Shown in pieces: positions 7,103 through 11,335 of a stretch of DNA of 11,335 nucleotides (positions within the stretch are counted from its first letter, which is position 1; each line of letters opens with the position of its first letter). A model generated the notes under the pieces. It had not been told where the DNA came from. It worked only from the letters and a program-made list of their open reading frames with translations, and searched no databases. This DNA comes from UBA7396 sp034675265 (lineage in GTDB: Bacteria > Patescibacteriota > Gracilibacteria > BD1-5 > UBA6164). Location: positions 1 to 11,335 of the forward strand of contig JAUCDK010000032.1 in assembly GCA_034675265.1 (NCBI GenBank), read 5' to 3'. The translations under genes and the position numbers were made by a program.

Positions 7103-7176
7103 AGAGGCTTTTTTTTTTATGATTTGCATTTTTTTATCTTATAGGGTACACTTCTTTTGAAATTAATTTTAGAAAC

Positions 7177-8163
7177 ATGAAGAATAAATTTTTGTTTTAC
7201 AATATTTGCATTTATTTTGTACTTTTTAGTATAAATTTTTTTGTATTTTTTTGTTTGGAAAATATTTCAGATATAAAAATATATATTTTACTTTTCAATA
7301 TTTTGCTTGGAATTCTTTTTATTATGATTAATTTTTATTTTTATAAAGATTTACAATTATTGAAAGATTTGAGTAAAAATATGAATATTACTGATGATAA
7401 TTTTTGTGATTTATCCACTTTGAAAAATGACTTTACTTTTAAAGAAGCTTATACTCTTGAAAAAACATTTAAAAAACTGATTTTAAAAAATAACTTAATT
7501 CACAAAGATTTACAAGAAATGAATGAGTTTCATAAAAAATTTCTTCCACAAGATATTTATGCTGAACTTGGAATTAAAGGACTTAATAAAATAAATTTAT
7601 GAAATTTTAAAATCAAAAAAATTGCCATTATGTTTATAGATGTGGTTTGATTTACATCTATTTCAGAACAAGTAACACCAGAAAGAGCACTTTTTTTACT
7701 CAATATTTATTTTGATGGAATTGGAGAAATCATTATGAAAAATAATGGATATATTGATAAATATCTTTGAGACGGAATTATGGTTATTTTTGAAAGTGAA
7801 AATATTGATAATTCTATAAAAGCTTCTATTGAAATCACTGAATTTATTGAAAAATTTAAAATATGAGAACTTGGGAAGAAAATTCAAATTTGAGTATGAA
7901 TTAATTACTGAGAAGTTATTTTATGAACCATTGGAACGAAAAAAAGAATGGAAGCAACGGTGATTTGAGATACGATTAATACAGCTTCTCGTTTGCAAGA
8001 TTTAACCAGAAGTTATGGATGTAATATTATTATTTCAGAACATGTGTATAAAAATCTTTCTAAAAAGGAAATTTACAGTATCAAAAGTTTAGGAGTTCAA
8101 GAACTCAGAGGAAAACAAAAGAAAATGGAAATTTATTCCGTAGAACCATATTATGTTATATAA
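7177..8163 (+). CDS. membrane-anchored class III adenylate/guanylate cyclase
   Basis: A 328-residue protein predicted to make a cyclic nucleotide, most likely cAMP, from the triphosphate. Two hydrophobic helices near residues 5-27 and 34-56 anchor it; a helical linker follows to about residue 140; the catalytic domain fills the rest and should face the cytoplasm. Both metal-binding aspartates are present: Asp155 in FIDVVGFTS and Asp199 in DKYLGDGIMVIF. Lys195 and Thr261 occupy the base-selecting positions, the Lys/Thr pair of class IIIb adenylate cyclases. Asn268 and Arg272 in GDTINTASRL are the transition-state residues, so the site looks complete. Homodimerisation is expected. Nine glycines are UGA, including those in VVGFTS and YLGDG. 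No sensor domain other than the membrane part is seen. The ATG at 7177 is first in frame and has no Shine-Dalgarno sequence. The effector of the signal is not in the window. Confidence 0.93.
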
Positions 8164-8238
8164 TTTTTGTAAAAATCTCTTGACTTACACAAAAAAAAAT
8201 ATAAAAGTGAATATAAAATTTAATATTAGCTTTTTTAT

Positions 8239-10509
8239 ATGGCAAAAAATCTTGTGATAGTGGAGTCTCCAGCAAAAGGGAAAACGATAGAAAAATTCTT
8301 ATGAAGTGATTTTAAAGTAGTAGCATCAATGTGACATATCAGAGATTTGCCAGAAAAAACACTTGGAATTGATATAGAAAATGGATTTACACCAGAATAT
8401 GGAGTAACCGAAGAAAAGAAAAAAACAGTTGATGGACTTTTGAAACTTGCAAAAACTCACCCAAGCATTTGGATAGCAACAGATGAGGACCGCGAATGAG
8501 AAGCGATTGGTTGGCATCTTTGTAATATTTTAGGGCTTGATCCTGAAAATGTAAGAAGAATTGTATTTCATGAAATTACCAAAGAAGCCATTACTCACTC
8601 TATCAAAAATCCAAGAAATATTGATGTAAATCTTGTAGATGCACAACAAGCAAGAAGATTACTTGATCGTTTGGTTTGATACAAAGTTTCACCAATTTTA
8701 TGGAAAAAAATCAGAAAATGACTTTCTGCTTGAAGAGTGCAATCAGTTGCTGTAAAACTTATTGTTGAAAAAGAAAGAGAAATCAAAAATTTTAAACCAG
8801 AAGAATCTTGGAAAATAATTGCAGAACTTGAATACAATAAATCAAAATTCAAAACTCTTTTCACTAAACTTGATGGAAAAAATAAAAATTTTAAATCTAT
8901 CGAAGATGTACAAAAATTTCTTCATATTTTATTTCAAGAATTACCCAAAATAGAAAGTACAAAAAATAAACAAGGAAATACAGAACTTACACTTTCTCAA
9001 ACGCTGAATTTTAAACTCAATTCTGTTGATAAAAAAGATTCAAAAAGAAGTCCAGGAGCGCCTTTTACGACTTCAACTTTACAACAAGAAGCTTCAAGAA
9101 AATTTGGTTTTGGAGTAAAACAAACGATGATGATTGCTCAAAAATTATATGAATGAGTAGATCTTGGAAATGGAGAAAGAACAGGACTTATCACTTATAT
9201 GAGAACTGATAGTGTAAATCTTTCTGAAAATGCACTTGGTCAAGCTGGAAAACTTATTGAAGAAAAATTTGGAAAAGATTATTTAAAAATTAGAAAATAT
9301 AAAACAAAAGCAGCATGAGCACAAGAAGCGCATGAGGCAATTCGTCCAACATATCTTTCAACAACTCCTGAAAGTTTAACATCAATTTTAGACCCACAAG
9401 CATTAAAACTCTATACTCTTATCTGGAAAAGAACACTTGCGAGTCAAATGAGTGATGCAATCGTAGAAGTAACGACGTTTAATTTTTCTCCTACTGGAAA
9501 GGAAAATCAAGAATGGATTACCAAATGAGAAGTGCTAAAATTTGATTGATTTATGACACTTTATGTAGAATCAAGTGATGATGAAGAAGAGGATTCAGAG
9601 AATGCGGTACTTCCAAGTATCGAAGTAGGAACACTTATTCCATCAAAAAATATTGTTTCAACTCAAAGCTTTTCAAGACCACCAGCAAGATATACAGAAG
9701 CTTCACTCGTAAAAAAACTTGAAAGTGAATGAATCGGAAGACCTTCAACTTATGCTCCAACTATTTCAACGATTATCGATAGATGATATGTAGAAAAAGT
9801 AGAAAAAAAATATTTATCACCAACTGAAATTGCTTTTGTAGTAAATGATTTCTTAGAAGAATATTTCAAAGAAATGATGGATTATAAATTTACAAAAAAT
9901 GTAGAAGAAGAATTTGATGAAGTAGCAGAATGAAAAGTAAAATTTCAAAAAATGCTTGAAAAATTTTGGGTTTGAACTCTGAAAAAAGATATTGAAAATG
10001 CAGGAGAAAATGCAGAAAAAGTAATTGAAAAAGTAGGAAAAGCTTGTCCAAAATGTTGACAAGATTTGATTTATAGATTTTCAAAAGCTGGGAAATTCAT
10101 CGGATGTTCAGGATATCCAGAATGTGATTATATTGAACAACCAAAAGAAGAAGCTGATAAATTAGCTGGATTAAGAGCAAAATACGAATGAAAACCTTGT
10201 CCAGATGGAATTGAGGGAACTATTGTTGTAAAAACTGGAAGATTTGGACCATTTCTTGCATCGAGCGAATATCCAAGAGTAAAATGGATAGGAAAGATTG
10301 TTTCAGAAAAAGATGAAACTTTAGAGCAAATCTTAAGAGAAAAATGACTTTTAGTTGATGCTGAAACAGGAGAAGAACTGGTAGTTAAAAATTCAAAAAG
10401 AGGACAATTTCTTGCTGCAAAAAATTATCCTGCTGTGAAAATAGCAAAAAATATTCCAAAAGATGTTTGGGATGAACTCAAAAAAAGAACAGAAACTGAA
10501 GAAGAATAA
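8239..10509 (+). CDS. topA: DNA topoisomerase I (type IA)
   Basis: A 756-residue enzyme that relaxes negative supercoils by breaking and passing single strands. The TOPRIM domain begins with IVESPAKGKT (Glu9) and has the metal motif DEDREGEAI with Asp82, Asp84 and Glu86. SAGRVQSVAVKLIVEKEREI follows, and the strand-cleaving Tyr320 lies in GLITYMRTDSVNLS. The body carries EAHEAIRPT and EGIGRPSTYAPTI, both standard for the family. The C-terminal part has one zinc finger, Cys603, Cys606, Cys623 and Cys629, then two repeats (GRFGPFLASSEYP and KRGQFLAAKNYP) that have lost their zinc ligands. It is shorter than the E. coli enzyme (865 residues), which has more fingers. UGA encodes 17 glycines, including the one after DEDRE and the one in SAGRVQS. 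It follows the cyclase gene after 75 bases and precedes the membrane-protein gene by 16. The ATG lacks a Shine-Dalgarno sequence. Confidence 0.97.
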
Positions 10510-10525
10510 AATATATTTTTAGATT

Positions 10526-11224
10526 ATGATACATTTTTTATGGAAAGTGTCTTTCTGGACACATATCATGAGATGAAGTCTTGTTTTAGCTATATTATGG
10601 GCTATTTACGAGGCAAACTGGGCAATTCTATTTGTTGTTTTATTGACATTAGGATTGACTTATATTCATCTGATTTTTAAGAGGTACAATATTATTATTC
10701 CACAAATATTTCAATTTGTGATAATATTTTTTATTTATGCTTCACTTTTTTTGTGAGATATTAATGAATTTTATTATATTTTTCCTTGGTGGGATATTGT
10801 ATTGCATAGTTTTGCTGGATTGGCTCTTGGGTTTATTGGTTTTTTAATTCCATATATTTTTTATAAAACAAGGGAATTCAAAGCTCCTCCACTTATGATT
10901 GTGATTTTTGGTTTTTGTTTTGCTGTGACTCTTGGAACTCTTTGGGAGATTACAGAATTCATGATGGATAGTATGTTTACTCTTGATATGCAAAAAGCAA
11001 GAAATCTTGGAATTATGGATGGAACTTTTGATTCAAGACTTTGAGTAAAAGATACGATGAATGATTTGATACTTGATAGTTTGTGAGCTTTAATCGCGTC
11101 AGTATTTGGATATTTATATCTAATTTGAGGAGAAAAAGGGAAGATTTATAAGAAATTAATTGAACTGTTTGAAAAATCGAATAATTGGTTTGAACATTCA
11201 AAGGAAAAATTTTTGGGGAAATAA
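10526..11224 (+). CDS. YjdF/DUF2238-like integral membrane protein
   Basis: A 232-residue membrane protein with about six hydrophobic segments, near residues 17-28, 32-51, 58-77, 93-113, 122-143 and 182-200, and a charged C-terminal tail of about 30 residues. The conserved polar positions fit the YjdF/DUF2238 family, whose function is unknown: WWDIVLHSFAGLALG in the middle (Asp90, His94), an EITEF motif (Glu141, Glu144), and VKDTMNDLILDSLGALIAS near the end (Asp176, Asp180). These acidic and His residues in or beside membrane segments could hold a metal or a proton, but this is inference. Five glycines are UGA, including Gly187 of the DSLGA motif. It starts 16 bases after topA with no terminator between, so it is probably co-transcribed, and it ends at a hairpin terminator. 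An internal ATG at 10802 would lose the first three segments. Confidence 0.82.
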
Positions 11225-11225
11225 A

Positions 11226-11256
11226 AAAATATCTTAAATTGTAAGATATTTTTTTT
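11226..11256. terminator. intrinsic terminator after the membrane-protein gene
   Basis: The stem AAAATATCTTA / TAAGATATTTT has a five-base loop (11237-11241) and ends in a run of T, a few bases after the TAA at 11222. An A run on the other side would let it serve the converging gene that ends at 11268 as well. Confidence 0.85.
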
Positions 11257-11267
11257 ATTTTAATTAA

Positions 11268-11335
11268 CTACATAACTTTCACATCATCAATTTTTAGTTC
11301 TAAATCTAAAAGTTTTAAAAATTTTGATAATGTAG
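11268..11335 (-). CDS. 3' end of a converging gene (partial)
   Basis: The last 21 codons of a leftward gene that starts beyond the window. The frame reads TLSKFLKLLDLELKIDDVKV, then Met and TAG. It is the most protein-like of the minus-strand frames here; an alternative frame running to TAA at 11261 has UGA-UGA and a poor composition. An amphipathic helix leading to a short strand recalls the C-terminal end of Xre-type helix-turn-helix proteins (L-x-K-x-L-x-A-L-x-L-x-L-x-I), but 21 residues are too few to name a family. The shared terminator at 11226-11256 lies just downstream of its stop, which supports a real gene end. Confidence 0.45.
   Translation of the reverse strand, partial: TLSKFLKLLDLELKIDDVKVM

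Noticed and set aside
7101..7118. Possible terminator AAAG-AGG-CTTT followed by a run of T after the gene ending at 7102
   Set aside because: The stem is only four base pairs, too weak to call, although the T run is suggestive.
7124..7152. Possible cyclase promoter TTGCAT-17-TACACT
   Set aside because: Both boxes match consensus poorly, so it is no better than chance here.
8180..8205. Possible topA promoter: TTGACT with TATAAA downstream
   Set aside because: The spacing is only 14 bases and alternatives are worse; the -35-like box alone is not enough in such AT-rich sequence.
9853..10084. Phe-rich minus-strand frames inside topA
   Set aside because: Mirror images of Lys/Glu-rich topA coding sequence; no start context or motif.
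1..11335. UGA as tryptophan (Mycoplasma-type code 4)
   Set aside because: UGA lies at invariant glycines, and conserved tryptophans such as the EWW of Pgi are TGG.

Overview
The window is AT-rich and comes from a bacterium that reads UGA as glycine (genetic code 25), which points to the Gracilibacteria (BD1-5) / Absconditabacteria (SR1) part of the Candidate Phyla Radiation. Read with the standard code, almost every gene breaks into fragments. Read with UGA as Gly, full-length conserved proteins appear: glucose-6-phosphate isomerase, DNA topoisomerase I, a DusB-like tRNA-dihydrouridine synthase, a class III nucleotide cyclase and a type IV prepilin. UGA falls on family-invariant glycines. I counted about 120 in-frame UGA codons by hand; the native genes whose ends lie in the window stop at TAA or TAG. 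No native gene has a recognisable Shine-Dalgarno sequence. There are no tRNA or rRNA genes, CRISPR arrays or transposases.

Layout. (1) 1-1918, minus strand: a three-gene operon-like cluster. A prepilin-like protein lies between two paralogous exported proteins with a phage tail-collar-like sequence; the leftmost is cut by the window edge. A near-consensus promoter drives it leftwards. (2) 2070-4259, plus strand: pgi, then an exported protein of unknown function, ending at a strong terminator palindrome. (3) 4308-5844, minus strand: dus, a 67-residue unknown protein, and a compositionally foreign small lipoprotein with its own promoter and Shine-Dalgarno sequence, apparently ending at UGA. (4) 5965-7102, plus strand: two unrecognised cytoplasmic proteins, with faint GT-B-like and GNAT-like similarity. 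(5) 7177-11224, plus strand: a membrane-anchored class III cyclase, topA, and a YjdF/DUF2238-like membrane protein, closed by a terminator. (6) 11268-11335, minus strand: the 3' end of a converging gene.

How it fits together. Most of the window is core metabolism, tRNA modification and DNA topology in a compact genome. The accessory content is the cell-surface cluster (pilin plus collar-like proteins, plausibly attachment), a possible cyclic-nucleotide signalling protein, and the foreign-looking lipoprotein gene. That gene's UGA stop conflicts with the host code and is the most unusual feature here. The organism assignment and the functions of the unrecognised genes are inference from sequence alone.
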